Shown here piece after piece: positions 26,790 through 35,041 of a stretch of 64,000 nucleotides of DNA (position 1 is the first letter of the stretch; the number at the start of each line of letters is the position of its first letter). The translations under genes and the position numbers were made by a program. The notes under the pieces are model-generated. The model was not told the origin of the DNA, did not search any database, and saw nothing but the letters and a program-made list of their open reading frames with translations. Origin of the DNA: Pannonibacter tanglangensis (GTDB lineage Bacteria > Pseudomonadota > Alphaproteobacteria > Rhizobiales > Stappiaceae). The DNA is taken from the NCBI RefSeq assembly GCF_009915685.1, contig NZ_JAABLP010000003.1; one strand, written 5' to 3'.

Positions 26790-26799
26790 GGCAAGCAGG

Positions 26800-27423
26800 A
26801 TGTCAGCGCTCAAGATCGTGCGCTACGGGGCCTGGGCGGCGGTTGCCGCCCTCGCCATCGGCGCAGGCTATGTCAGTTACACCCAGATGTCGGGGGGCTC
26901 GGGATCGGGCACCCTGATCGAACCCGTGGCCTCGATCGGCGGGCCGTTTAGTCTCGTCAACGGTGACAATGTGCCGGTGACCGACGCGACCTTCCGGGGC
27001 AAGCCGACCGTGCTCTTCTTCGGCTTCACCTTCTGCCCGGATGTCTGCCCCACCACCCTGTCGGACCTGCAGGGCTGGATCGAGCAGCTCGGCCCGGATG
27101 CGGACAAGCTGAACTATGCCTTCGTCACGGTCGATCCCGAGCGGGACACGCCGCAGGTGATGAAGGACTATGTCGCCGCCTTCGATCCGCGCGTGCAGGC
27201 CCTGTCCGGGACCCGGGAGCAGGTGGATGCCATGATCAAGGCCTACCGGGTCTATGCCAAGAAGGTGCCGCTTGACGCGGGCGGCTACACGATGGACCAT
27301 ACGGCTGCGATCTATCTGATGGACAAGAACAATCGCTTCGTCGGCACGATTGCCTACGAGGAGAATCCGGAAACGGCCCTGGCCAAGCTGCGGCGCCTGA
27401 TCACCGAGGCAGCGGCGAGCTGA
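26800..27423 (+). CDS. SCO1/SenC/PrrC-family copper assembly protein
   Basis: 207-aa membrane-anchored thioredoxin-fold protein for assembly of the CuA centre of cytochrome c oxidase. One N-terminal membrane segment (about residues 8-27); then FTFCPDVCPTT with the CxxxC copper motif, and the later metal His in TMDHTAAIYLMD. Follows the PCuAC gene directly, matching the known partnership. ATG at 26,800 is preceded by GAGG; upstream in-frame starts overlap the PCuAC coding region. Confidence 0.93.
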   Translation: MSALKIVRYGAWAAVAALAIGAGYVSYTQMSGGSGSGTLIEPVASIGGPFSLVNGDNVPVTDATFRGKPTVLFFGFTFCPDVCPTTLSDLQGWIEQLGPDADKLNYAFVTVDPERDTPQVMKDYVAAFDPRVQALSGTREQVDAMIKAYRVYAKKVPLDAGGYTMDHTAAIYLMDKNNRFVGTIAYEENPETALAKLRRLITEAAAS

Positions 27424-27466
27424 CCGGTCTCCCGGGCAACCACGAGCCTCAGGCAGGAGCATGGAG

Positions 27467-27604
27467 ATGCCGGCACGATACTGGATGGCAGGCGCGGGTC
27501 TGGGCGGCGGGACACTGGTCCTGGCGGCCAGCCTTGCCTGGCTGAAGTTCGGCGAGGCCATCTATGTCGACCGCCTGATCGCCGGTCTGGCCGGCTGTTT
27601 CTAG
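27467..27604 (+). CDS. Small membrane protein after SCO (45 aa)
   Basis: Too short for most gene callers. ATG 27467 has AGGAG 7 nt upstream; an ATG two codons earlier is too close to the SD. It encodes one hydrophobic segment (AGLGGGTLVLAASLAWL) followed by a charged turn and a second hydrophobic tail ending in Gly-Cys-Phe. It sits 43 bp after the SCO gene, likely the last gene of the copper operon. Function unknown; a role with cytochrome oxidase assembly is only an inference from position. Confidence 0.6.
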   Translation: MPARYWMAGAGLGGGTLVLAASLAWLKFGEAIYVDRLIAGLAGCF

Positions 27605-27632
27605 AATTCGATCATGTCAGGTACCCGGTGTC

Positions 27633-28376
27633 ATGGCGACGCGTGAAAGGCTGGACCAGCGTCTGGTGGATCTCGGTCTTTGCGCCAGCCGCGCGAGGGC
27701 GCGGGATGCCGTGCTGCGCGGCACGGTGACCGTGGATGGCCGCACGGCGACAAAGCCCGGCCAACCCGTTGACCTGACAGCCAAAATCGAGATCTCCGAT
27801 CCCGCCGGTGCCTATGTCTCGCGGGCCGCGCTGAAGCTCATTGCCGCGCTCGACGGCTTCGGGGTGTCGCCGGCCGGGCGCACCTGCCTCGATGTCGGAG
27901 CCTCGACCGGCGGCTTCACCCAGGTGCTGCTGGAGCGCGGCGCAGCCCGGGTGCATGCCATCGACGTCGGCCACGGGCAGATGCATGAGAGCATCTCGAA
28001 CGACCCGCGCGTGAACCGGCGCGATGGTCTCAACGCCCGTGACCTCACGGCGCAAGATCTTGAAAACACAGCCCCTTCCCTGATCGTCAGCGATGTCAGC
28101 TTCATCTCTCTGAAGCTCGCCCTGCCCCCTGCCCTTGCCCTTGCCGCGCCTGGTGCCGAGGCGCTTCTGCTGGTCAAGCCGCAGTTCGAGGTCGGCCGCG
28201 AGGGCGTCGGCAAGGGCGGACTGGTGGCACCCGACCGGGCCGAGGCCTCGGCCGGGGAGCTGCGGGACTGGCTCGACACCCTCCCCGGCTGGCAGGCGCT
28301 TGGGCTGCTGCCCTCCCCTGTCACGGGCGGCGACGGCAACCGGGAATTCCTGCTCCACGGACGCAAAACAAGCTGA
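27633..28376 (+). CDS. tlyA: TlyA-family rRNA 2'-O-methyltransferase
   Basis: 247-aa protein with an N-terminal S4 RNA-binding domain (ERLDQRLVDLGLCASRARARDAVLRG, in shorter form RLVDLGLCASRAR) and a FtsJ-like SAM methyltransferase. SAM motif I is DVGASTGGFTQVLLE; the catalytic K-D-K-E residues correspond to Lys in AALKLIAAL, Asp in SDVSF, Lys in LVKPQFEVG and Glu near GNREF. TlyA proteins 2'-O-methylate 16S/23S rRNA, affecting capreomycin sensitivity. In relatives it usually follows dxs; here the copper genes intervene. Confidence 0.92.
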   Translation: MATRERLDQRLVDLGLCASRARARDAVLRGTVTVDGRTATKPGQPVDLTAKIEISDPAGAYVSRAALKLIAALDGFGVSPAGRTCLDVGASTGGFTQVLLERGAARVHAIDVGHGQMHESISNDPRVNRRDGLNARDLTAQDLENTAPSLIVSDVSFISLKLALPPALALAAPGAEALLLVKPQFEVGREGVGKGGLVAPDRAEASAGELRDWLDTLPGWQALGLLPSPVTGGDGNREFLLHGRKTS

Positions 28377-28426
28377 AATCCGAGGGAAAGCTTGCGGGCC
28401 GCCGTTAGGCGGAGTATCGCACGGCC

Positions 28427-29662
28427 ATGACTGACGCGACCCTCGACATCACCATTTCCTCCCTCGGACATCTCGGCGACGGCATCGCCGAGGGACCGGA
28501 TGGCCCCCTGTTCGTGACCGGTGGCCTGCCGGGCGATCACCTCAGGGTGTCGCGGCAGGGCAATCGTGCGACAATTCTGGAGATTTTGACGCCGTCGGCC
28601 CACCGCCGTGCGGCAAATTCCGACCAGAACCACCATTGCGGCGGCTGCAGCCTGCAGCACATGGACGAGGCGACCTATCTCGCCTTCAAGCATGACCAGG
28701 TGGTCCGGGCGCTCGCCGACCGGGGCATCGAGGTGCCCGTCGACCCGATCCTGCCGACCCGTCCCGGCAGCCGCCGCCGCGCCGTCCTGACCGCGCTCCG
28801 GGCCGGGCACAAGGTGCTGCTCGGCTACCACGAGAAGGGCAGCCACCGGCTGGTGGACCTCGTCGAGTGCCCGGTTCTGGACCCGGCGATCCTCGCCGCC
28901 GTGCCGGGCCTGAAGAAGCTTGCCGAGCCGCTGATCCCGCGCAAGGGCGAGCTGCGCCTGACCGTGCTGGCCACGGCGGCCGGGCTGGATGTGGCGATCA
29001 ACGATCCGGTGACGGGCTACGAAAAGAAGCTGATCGCCCTGTCGCGCCTGGCCGCCGACCTCGACCTCGCCCGGCTGGCGATCAAGGGCGAGGTGGTGAT
29101 CGAGATCCGGCCACCGGCGCTCGGCTTCGGCCGCATCGCCGTCGTTCCGCCCCCGGGCGGCTTCACCCAGGCCAGTGCGGCGGCCGAGGAAGACCTCGCC
29201 CGGCTGACGCTGGAGGCTCTCGGCCCGTCAAAGAAGGCCGCCGACCTCTTCGCCGGCATCGGCACCTTCACCTTCCGCATGGCGCCGCTGATGTCGGTGC
29301 ATGCGGTGGAGGCCGATGCCGCCGCCCTTGCCGCCCTCGACAAGGCCAGCCGCGTGCCTTCGGGCCTCAAGAAGCTGACCTTCGAGCGCCGCGACCTGTT
29401 CCGCCGGCCGCTGATGGCCGCCGAACTCAACGCCTTCGACGCCGTCGCCTTCGACCCGCCGCGGGCGGGCGCCCAAGCCCAGGCCGAACAGCTTGCGCTC
29501 TCCAGGGTCAAGCGCATCGCCGCCATCTCCTGCAACCCGGCGACGCTTGCCCGCGACCTGCGCATCCTCCTCGACGGCGGCTACAAGCTGATCCGCGTGA
29601 CCCCGGTCGACCAGTTCCTCTACTCCCCGCATGTGGAAGTGGTGGCGGCGCTGGAGCGGTGA
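28427..29662 (+). CDS. RlmD/TrmA-type class I RNA m5U methyltransferase
   Basis: 411-aa RNA uridine-5-methyltransferase. N-terminal TRAM-like region, then a CGGC cluster motif (HHCGGCSLQHM, about residue 66) and a further Cys at VECPVLD, SAM motif DLFAGIGTFTFRM, and the catalytic pair FDPPRAG and ISCNPATLARDLRIL. The usual first cluster cysteine is a serine here (codon TCC at position -6 from CGGC), so only three of the four RlmD [4Fe-4S] ligands are visible. Start 50 bp after tlyA. Whether it modifies 23S rRNA is inferred. Confidence 0.9.
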   Translation: MTDATLDITISSLGHLGDGIAEGPDGPLFVTGGLPGDHLRVSRQGNRATILEILTPSAHRRAANSDQNHHCGGCSLQHMDEATYLAFKHDQVVRALADRGIEVPVDPILPTRPGSRRRAVLTALRAGHKVLLGYHEKGSHRLVDLVECPVLDPAILAAVPGLKKLAEPLIPRKGELRLTVLATAAGLDVAINDPVTGYEKKLIALSRLAADLDLARLAIKGEVVIEIRPPALGFGRIAVVPPPGGFTQASAAAEEDLARLTLEALGPSKKAADLFAGIGTFTFRMAPLMSVHAVEADAAALAALDKASRVPSGLKKLTFERRDLFRRPLMAAELNAFDAVAFDPPRAGAQAQAEQLALSRVKRIAAISCNPATLARDLRILLDGGYKLIRVTPVDQFLYSPHVEVVAALER

Positions 29663-29708
29663 GGAGGCCGGTCTGATTGCGAGCCGGCCTCGACTGGTTT
29701 GGTGCTGA

Positions 29709-31562
29709 TCAGAAGCGTTTGGAGAGAGCCAGTCGCATCGCGGTTGCCGAGCTGTCCTTGTTGCTGTCGAACCAGTGCTGATGCGAGAGGCTGAATTGCA
29801 GCGCGACGTCGGGACGAAGGACCGCGGTGAACCCGAGTTCGCCGCCAAGGGATGTCTTCAGGTTCTTCGACGTGGAATAGCTAACGATCGTGCTGGCGGT
29901 TGGCCCAGCCTTCACACGGATCGGATTATCGGCGAAGTCGTGGGTGAACGACAGCGCTGCGAAGGGCCGGAACCACGCGTCCTTGCTTTCTCGTGCAATC
30001 CGCAGGTTGAACTGGCCCAAGGCAGCGTCATATCGCGAGGTGCCGTAGTGCAAAGCCAGAACACCGGCCTTTTCCGCGTAGCCTGACAGTTCAGTCCGCT
30101 CGAACGTCAGGCCAGCGCTGCCGGAGACCATCCAGTCGCCAAGCGGGATCTGCGAACGAAGATGCAGGCCGGCGGAATAGGCAATTGCGTCCGTTGCCCC
30201 TTGAACGCGTTCGTTTGCCGATTTCCCGAGTCTTGCACGCCGTTCGATGCGGCTGAAGTCGGTCCAGCCGACGGCCCCATCGGCGACGACCGACAGCCAA
30301 GGAGCAAGCTGTGTCTCGACATAGCCACTGGCAGCACCGAAAGTGCTGTCCGTCTTGCCAAGCCCGGAGCCGAAGGATCCGGAGTTTCGATTGAGTGTAA
30401 CCGTTCCGCCCAGCCAGGTCCGTTCTCCCAAGGCCGTCTCCGCTCCAACCGTCAGGCCGGCAAAGGTGCTGTCCAGTTGCGAGGCCGTCGGGCCCGGCGC
30501 TCCCAGGCTCAGCTGACCTGCAATTGGCGCGGCAAAGAAGTACAGATCGCGAGTCCTGTCGCGCATGCGCATGCTGGCCACGGCCTCACGCGACTGCCGG
30601 AAGGTCAAGGCTGACTGCTTCAGGACGCTTGCAAGCTGCTCCCGGGCCCGCAACTGCGCGACGGTGTAGTCTGCAGTCAGCGCCTGCATTGCCGAGGTGA
30701 AGTGACCGTCGACCGTGAACACGTTGCCGTCGTCCGGCTGGTCCTGATCGTCAATGGGCAGACGGCCTCCGGCGAGGTACTGGTCGCGCAGCTGGTAGCT
30801 GTCGGACGTGGAGCGGAAGCCATATTTTGCCGGATCATCGAGCACGGCTTTGCCAAGCTTGTTGACATCGATGATGTAGACGTCATTGCGCTGGAGCCCA
30901 GGCCAGAGGGCGCGTTCAGCGGCGCGGGTTTCCTCCCGCAGGATCTCCAAGGATTCCGGCGACGCGCCATTGTCGAGACCAAACTGCTCCGCCAGCAGGT
31001 CGGATTCGGCGCTGAAGAAGACAATGTTGCGCGCCCCGAGCGAGCGCAACCGTTCGACCTGGCGGATGTAAGCCTGCGCATACGCTGCAGCGCTGTAAGG
31101 CAATCCATCTGGAATGGCGGTCGTGATGTCGTTCCGCGTCATCCAGATGAACGTTAGGTCATCCTTGTCGAACTTACCGCGATCCTCAACGAAGAAATCG
31201 ATCTGCTGCTCGAGCGTCAGGCAACAGTCGTAGGGGAGGATCGTGGCACCATTGACCGCATAATTGTTGCCACCCTTCCGGATGACGTCAATGCCGTCGC
31301 CAGCCTCGTTGATGCGAAACTCGCGTGCCATCGAGGAACGCTTTCCGAATTGCTCGGCAAGGCGCTCGCTCCACATCTGCCCCTGGTTGGTGGGGCGGCG
31401 CTCGGGTCCCTGGGAGCCGAGATCCGCGCTGGAATCACCAAACACGACGATGTTCGAGATCTGTTGAGCCTCGGAAGACGATGGCATCAGCCCGGCAAGG
31501 GTCGCCAGAGCCAGTGCGGACGCACGAGCCGGGCTCAAGCGCGGCCTTGGATATCTGCGCAT
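29709..31562 (-). CDS. GDSL/SGNH-hydrolase autotransporter
   Basis: 617-aa secreted esterase. Signal peptide (residues 1-32, ASALALATLAGLMPSSSEA-Q) leads into an SGNH domain with the nucleophile block VVFGDSSADLG (about residue 39); a catalytic Gly/Asn is in FIWMTRNDITT, and the Asp/His pair in DGHF (about 290). The C-terminal part (about 330-617) is beta-strand rich with typical autotransporter barrel alternation and ends KRF. AAGGAAA SD. Base composition (about 55-60% GC) is below that of the neighbours. Probably cell-surface lipase/esterase; physiological ester unknown. Confidence 0.87.
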   Translation of the reverse strand: MRRYPRPRLSPARASALALATLAGLMPSSSEAQQISNIVVFGDSSADLGSQGPERRPTNQGQMWSERLAEQFGKRSSMAREFRINEAGDGIDVIRKGGNNYAVNGATILPYDCCLTLEQQIDFFVEDRGKFDKDDLTFIWMTRNDITTAIPDGLPYSAAAYAQAYIRQVERLRSLGARNIVFFSAESDLLAEQFGLDNGASPESLEILREETRAAERALWPGLQRNDVYIIDVNKLGKAVLDDPAKYGFRSTSDSYQLRDQYLAGGRLPIDDQDQPDDGNVFTVDGHFTSAMQALTADYTVAQLRAREQLASVLKQSALTFRQSREAVASMRMRDRTRDLYFFAAPIAGQLSLGAPGPTASQLDSTFAGLTVGAETALGERTWLGGTVTLNRNSGSFGSGLGKTDSTFGAASGYVETQLAPWLSVVADGAVGWTDFSRIERRARLGKSANERVQGATDAIAYSAGLHLRSQIPLGDWMVSGSAGLTFERTELSGYAEKAGVLALHYGTSRYDAALGQFNLRIARESKDAWFRPFAALSFTHDFADNPIRVKAGPTASTIVSYSTSKNLKTSLGGELGFTAVLRPDVALQFSLSHQHWFDSNKDSSATAMRLALSKRF

Positions 31563-31586
31563 GAACTTGTTTCCTTCAACAAGGCG

Positions 31587-32000
31587 TCAACGACGGTCGG
31601 GCTTCAACGACACGCGGAGCGGATTTGGGCTGAGCGCCTGGGTAGCTCCGGTGTTGGCGTCAATGAGCAGGCCAACAACGCCGACAACAGGAATGCCGGC
31701 GTTGCCGGCTGCACCGGCGGCACCACCTGCCTCAAGTCCATGAGAAATCTGGAAGGTTTCGGGCTTGTATCCAGCGCGCTCAATGCGAACGCTGAAGTCG
31801 GCATCGCGTGCGATGTCTGTGAAAACACACGGACTTGCGCGACAGGACCCGCCAAGGCTGGTGGTTACAAGGGCATCAGCAGGGGATACCTCGACGATAA
31901 ACGTTTCTGTAGTACCACGGGTTATACTTGCACAACCGGTCAGCAGAACAAGAACAGCGAAAGCCTTGGATGCGTGCGATAGCCTTACGAAGCGGAACAC
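31587..32000 (-). CDS. Lipoprotein with PEGA-like domain
   Basis: 137-aa predicted lipoprotein. The signal ends in a lipobox LLTGCAS. The next part SITRGTTETFIVEVSPADALV... and SPCVFTDIARDADFSVRIERAGYKPETFQISHG resemble the short PEGA-like alpha-proteobacterial family sometimes misnamed translation initiation factor 2. The C-terminus has a Gly/Ala patch and ends SPNPLRVSLKPD. GTG start. 24 bp before the autotransporter on the same strand, so co-transcription is likely. Confidence 0.7.
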   Translation of the reverse strand: MFRFVRLSHASKAFAVLVLLTGCASITRGTTETFIVEVSPADALVTTSLGGSCRASPCVFTDIARDADFSVRIERAGYKPETFQISHGLEAGGAAGAAGNAGIPVVGVVGLLIDANTGATQALSPNPLRVSLKPDRR

Positions 32001-32184
32001 TCTTGGACCTCATGTTGCCCGCAGTCCTTGTCGAACTGCAGGCTGACGGTCGCTCATCCGTTGCTGCCATGCGCCCTTTCCAGTTCGCGAAGACAGCCAT
32101 TTCTGTCCTCCCCAGGCGGAAAGGACAGTCGGCCGCACCAGAAACGACCAGTCCGGACGCTCCGAGGAACCGCCGCGGGAGGCT

Positions 32185-33393
32185 TTGGCCTTGAACCAGA
32201 CGTTGCCATTAGCGCTTTACGGCGCAAGTGCCGGAGCTGCCGCCGTCGCAGCGCTTGCGCTCTATTTTCGCTGGCAGGAGGCATTTGCCTACAGGGCCGG
32301 CGTGGCTCTCTTCGTGCTGCTGGCGCTGGTCTCGATCGGCAATGCCTATGCGGTCAGTGCCGAGCACCTGTCAGCGTGGGCCGTCCAGCTGCAAGGCCTG
32401 CTCAGCGCCGCGCTCTTTCCGACGGCCTGGCTCTACACCCGTGACCTTGCGGCTGATGTTCCCCGGCCGTTCGTATGGACGGATGTGTGGCATTTCGCAG
32501 TTCCGGCCGTATTCGTTCCCCAGGTGATCTGGGCCGCCCTCTCCTTCAGTCCTCAGGTCGAGGCGCAACTGGCGGCGAGCACCGAGCTGCCAATCGAAGC
32601 CCAGGCCTTTGCCTGGACAGCAATCATCCTGGTCCTTCTCTGGATCGTGCAGGTTACATTCTACAGCACGCTGATTGCCCGCACCCTGATCGCGCTGCCA
32701 AGACGATTGCGCCTCGTTTTTGCGGATCTTTCCGGACGAAGCCTTGCCTGGCTTCGCATCGTGCTGTTTCTTTTCCTGGCACATCTGCCCCTGGCAATCG
32801 TCCACAATCTCGGCTTGATCGAGGTGCCAGAGATCGTGTTCGCATCGATCTCGTTCGTCTTGACCTGCGGCTGGGCAGCCTGGACGACAAGCCAGCAACC
32901 TGCCTTTCAGGTAACAACAGAATCGCCGAGCCGCATTTCAGTCGATGCCGTCGAGGACAGCAGTACGGAGAAATATGCGAAGTCGCTGCTCGACGCGGAA
33001 AGAATGGCCAGGATAGCCGCAAAAATCGAGACGGCGTTCAAGAGTGAAAAGCTGCATCTCAATCCAAATTTGTCGCTGTCAAAGCTGGCTGCGCAAATTG
33101 GCATATCGGAAAGCAACCTGTCACAGACCTTCTCGAGGCAGATGGACAGCAGCTTTTACGACTATGTCAATGCCTGCAGAGCGGCAGAGGCCATGGATCT
33201 TCTTGCCACCACAGACACCAGCGTGGTCGATATAGGCGTGGCCGCAGGCTTCAACACGCGCTCGGCATTCTACAATGCCTTCAAGGCGACCACGGGCACG
33301 ACACCGGCCGCGTTCCGCCGTCAGCACCGGCCTCAGGCCTCATCAAGCCAGCTCGCCGGCATCGAAGCCGGCCAACCATTGCGGCCTGAGTGA
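32185..33393 (+). CDS. Membrane-anchored AraC-family regulator
   Basis: 402 aa. An N-terminal half with about seven hydrophobic segments (for example LALYGASAGAAAVAALALYF and TLIALPRRL before the last two) is joined to a C-terminal AraC DNA-binding domain (LSLSKLAAQIGISESNLSQTF, YVNACRAAEAMDLLATT, VAAGFNTRSAFYNAFKATTG, written in sub-20 parts). Such 7TM-HTH proteins sense membrane or external cues. TTG start with GGGAGG upstream; a second TTG two codons on is possible. Divergent from the lipoprotein/esterase pair across 184 bp, which makes these its likely targets. Lower-GC codon use. Confidence 0.88.
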   Translation: MALNQTLPLALYGASAGAAAVAALALYFRWQEAFAYRAGVALFVLLALVSIGNAYAVSAEHLSAWAVQLQGLLSAALFPTAWLYTRDLAADVPRPFVWTDVWHFAVPAVFVPQVIWAALSFSPQVEAQLAASTELPIEAQAFAWTAIILVLLWIVQVTFYSTLIARTLIALPRRLRLVFADLSGRSLAWLRIVLFLFLAHLPLAIVHNLGLIEVPEIVFASISFVLTCGWAAWTTSQQPAFQVTTESPSRISVDAVEDSSTEKYAKSLLDAERMARIAAKIETAFKSEKLHLNPNLSLSKLAAQIGISESNLSQTFSRQMDSSFYDYVNACRAAEAMDLLATTDTSVVDIGVAAGFNTRSAFYNAFKATTGTTPAAFRRQHRPQASSSQLAGIEAGQPLRPE

Positions 33394-33535
33394 CGTCTGT
33401 CTGCCATCGCCGGACAGGTCGTTGTGACCACCACCCGGCGACAGCAAGCGCGGAGGGGCGCCTGGCCGCCCCACCAGCCCTCCAGGCCGTCAGGGCCCGG
33501 CGATCAGGCAGCGGTCTGGTCGCGCGGGGCTCTGG

Positions 33536-34852
33536 TCATTCCATGAGTTCGGTGGCTTCGATCTTGATGTCGAAGCCTTCGAGGCCGACGTAGTGGCGCT
33601 CGCGCGAGGACAGGAGACGGATGGAGGAGACGCCGAGATCCTTCAGGATCTGGGCCCCGAGACCGACTTCGCGCCACTGTTCCTGGCGGGCCTGGGCCGA
33701 GCGGTGTTCTTCGGTCTCGGCTGCCTCCAGCTCGGACCGGGCCCGCCTGGACTGGCGGGCAACGCCGACAGAGCCTTCGCGCAGGTAGATGACCACGCCG
33801 CGTCCGCGGTCGGAGAACTTGCGCATGACCGCATCCAGCGGCTGGGCCGCGCCGAAGACATCGTCCAGCACCGATTCCAGCTGCAGGCGCACCGGCACGT
33901 TGCGGCCATCAAGAATGTCACCGTAGATGACGGCGACGTGGTGCATCGGGTCATAAGGCGTGGCGTAGGTGACGGCATAGGCGGGACCTGCCACGGTCTG
34001 CACCGGCTGCTCGTTGACGCGCTCGATCAGGCGCTCGGTGCGCTGGCGCCAGGCGATGAGGTCGGAGACGGAGACCATCTTGAGCCCGTGCTCGGCGGCG
34101 AACTCCGCCACCTGGGCGCCGCGCTTGACGGTGCCGTCGTCATTGACCAGCTCGCAGATGACGCCGACCGGCTCGAGACCGGCCAGACGGCACAGGTCCA
34201 CGGCGGCTTCCGTATGGCCGGAGCGCATCAGCACGCCGCCTTCCTTGGCAATCAGCGGGAAGACGTGGCCGGGACGCACGAAGTCGGAGGGGCCGGCGTT
34301 CGGATTGGCCAGACCGCGCACGGTGGCGCAGCGCTCGTCGGCGGAAATGCCGGTGGTGAGCCCATGCCGGTAATCGACGGAAATGGTGAAGGCGGTGGAG
34401 AGCGGCGCGTCGTTGCTGGCCACCATCGGATCCAGACGCAGACGCTTGGCCGCCGCCACGGTCATCGGCGCGCAGACGATGCCGGAGGTGTGGCGGACGA
34501 TGAAGGCCATCTGCTCAGGGGTGACCTTGGTCGCGGCGACGATCAGGTCGCCCTCGTTCTCGCGGTCGTCATCATCGGTGACAACGACAATCTCGCCGCG
34601 CTCAAAGGCACGGATCGCTTCGGCTACACGGGCCTGGGACACGGGATGCTCCTTGGTGATGGAAAGGCCGAGAAAATCATTCGGCGTCACGGCCCCGCCC
34701 GTGGCCTCGGCGATCTTGCGGGCCATGTCCCGCGACACCCAGGCTCCGGGATCGTTGCAGAGCGCGGTGACCGAGGCAGGCGAAAGCCCCGCGCGGCGCG
34801 CAAAGGCGCTGCGGCTTTCCCCGGTCTGTGCAAGCCAATGATCCAGTCTCAT
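33536..34852 (-). CDS. ribB: HTH-RibB-RibX fusion, 3,4-dihydroxy-2-butanone-4-phosphate synthase
   Basis: 438 aa in three parts: residues 1-65 an XRE/Cro-type HTH (RSAFARRAGLSPASVTALCND); about 75-275 a full RibB domain with TDDDDRENEGDL, SGIVCAPMT and the SGHTEAAVDLCRLAG signature; about 285-438 a GTP-cyclohydrolase II-like domain that lacks the CxxxxxxxCxC zinc site, reading YGDILDGRNVPVRLQLESV at that spot. The C-terminal part is therefore the catalytically dead RibX of alphaproteobacterial RibBX. RibB turns ribulose-5-P into the four-carbon riboflavin precursor. No FMN riboswitch was recognisable upstream. Confidence 0.9.
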   Translation of the reverse strand: MRLDHWLAQTGESRSAFARRAGLSPASVTALCNDPGAWVSRDMARKIAEATGGAVTPNDFLGLSITKEHPVSQARVAEAIRAFERGEIVVVTDDDDRENEGDLIVAATKVTPEQMAFIVRHTSGIVCAPMTVAAAKRLRLDPMVASNDAPLSTAFTISVDYRHGLTTGISADERCATVRGLANPNAGPSDFVRPGHVFPLIAKEGGVLMRSGHTEAAVDLCRLAGLEPVGVICELVNDDGTVKRGAQVAEFAAEHGLKMVSVSDLIAWRQRTERLIERVNEQPVQTVAGPAYAVTYATPYDPMHHVAVIYGDILDGRNVPVRLQLESVLDDVFGAAQPLDAVMRKFSDRGRGVVIYLREGSVGVARQSRRARSELEAAETEEHRSAQARQEQWREVGLGAQILKDLGVSSIRLLSSRERHYVGLEGFDIKIEATELME

Positions 34853-34983
34853 GCGCCGACCCTAGCGCAGGATTTATTCAGCCGCAAGGAAATTGGTGGA
34901 GAATTTTCAGCGAGACTGAAAAGCTGTCTGTCTTGTTGCAACAGCGTCCCGCGGGACGCCTGCATCCTACCACAACACGCCAC

Positions 34984-35020
34984 GGCCGGACGTGGTTCCT
35001 TCAGGGGCCACGTCCGGCCA
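34984..35020 (-). terminator. Hairpin after the chemoreceptor gene
   Basis: Perfect 12-bp arms GGCCGGACGTGG / CCACGTCCGGCC with a 12-nt loop, in the 189-bp gap between the chemoreceptor stop and ribB. No T-run follows, so termination efficiency is uncertain; it could also be an operator or mRNA 3'-end protector. Confidence 0.45.
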
Positions 35021-35041
35021 ATGCGGTGTCACTGCGGGCCG

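Noticed and set aside
34853..35041. FMN riboswitch before ribB.
   Set aside because: No RFN core sequence or layout seen; only a hairpin belonging to the preceding gene's end.
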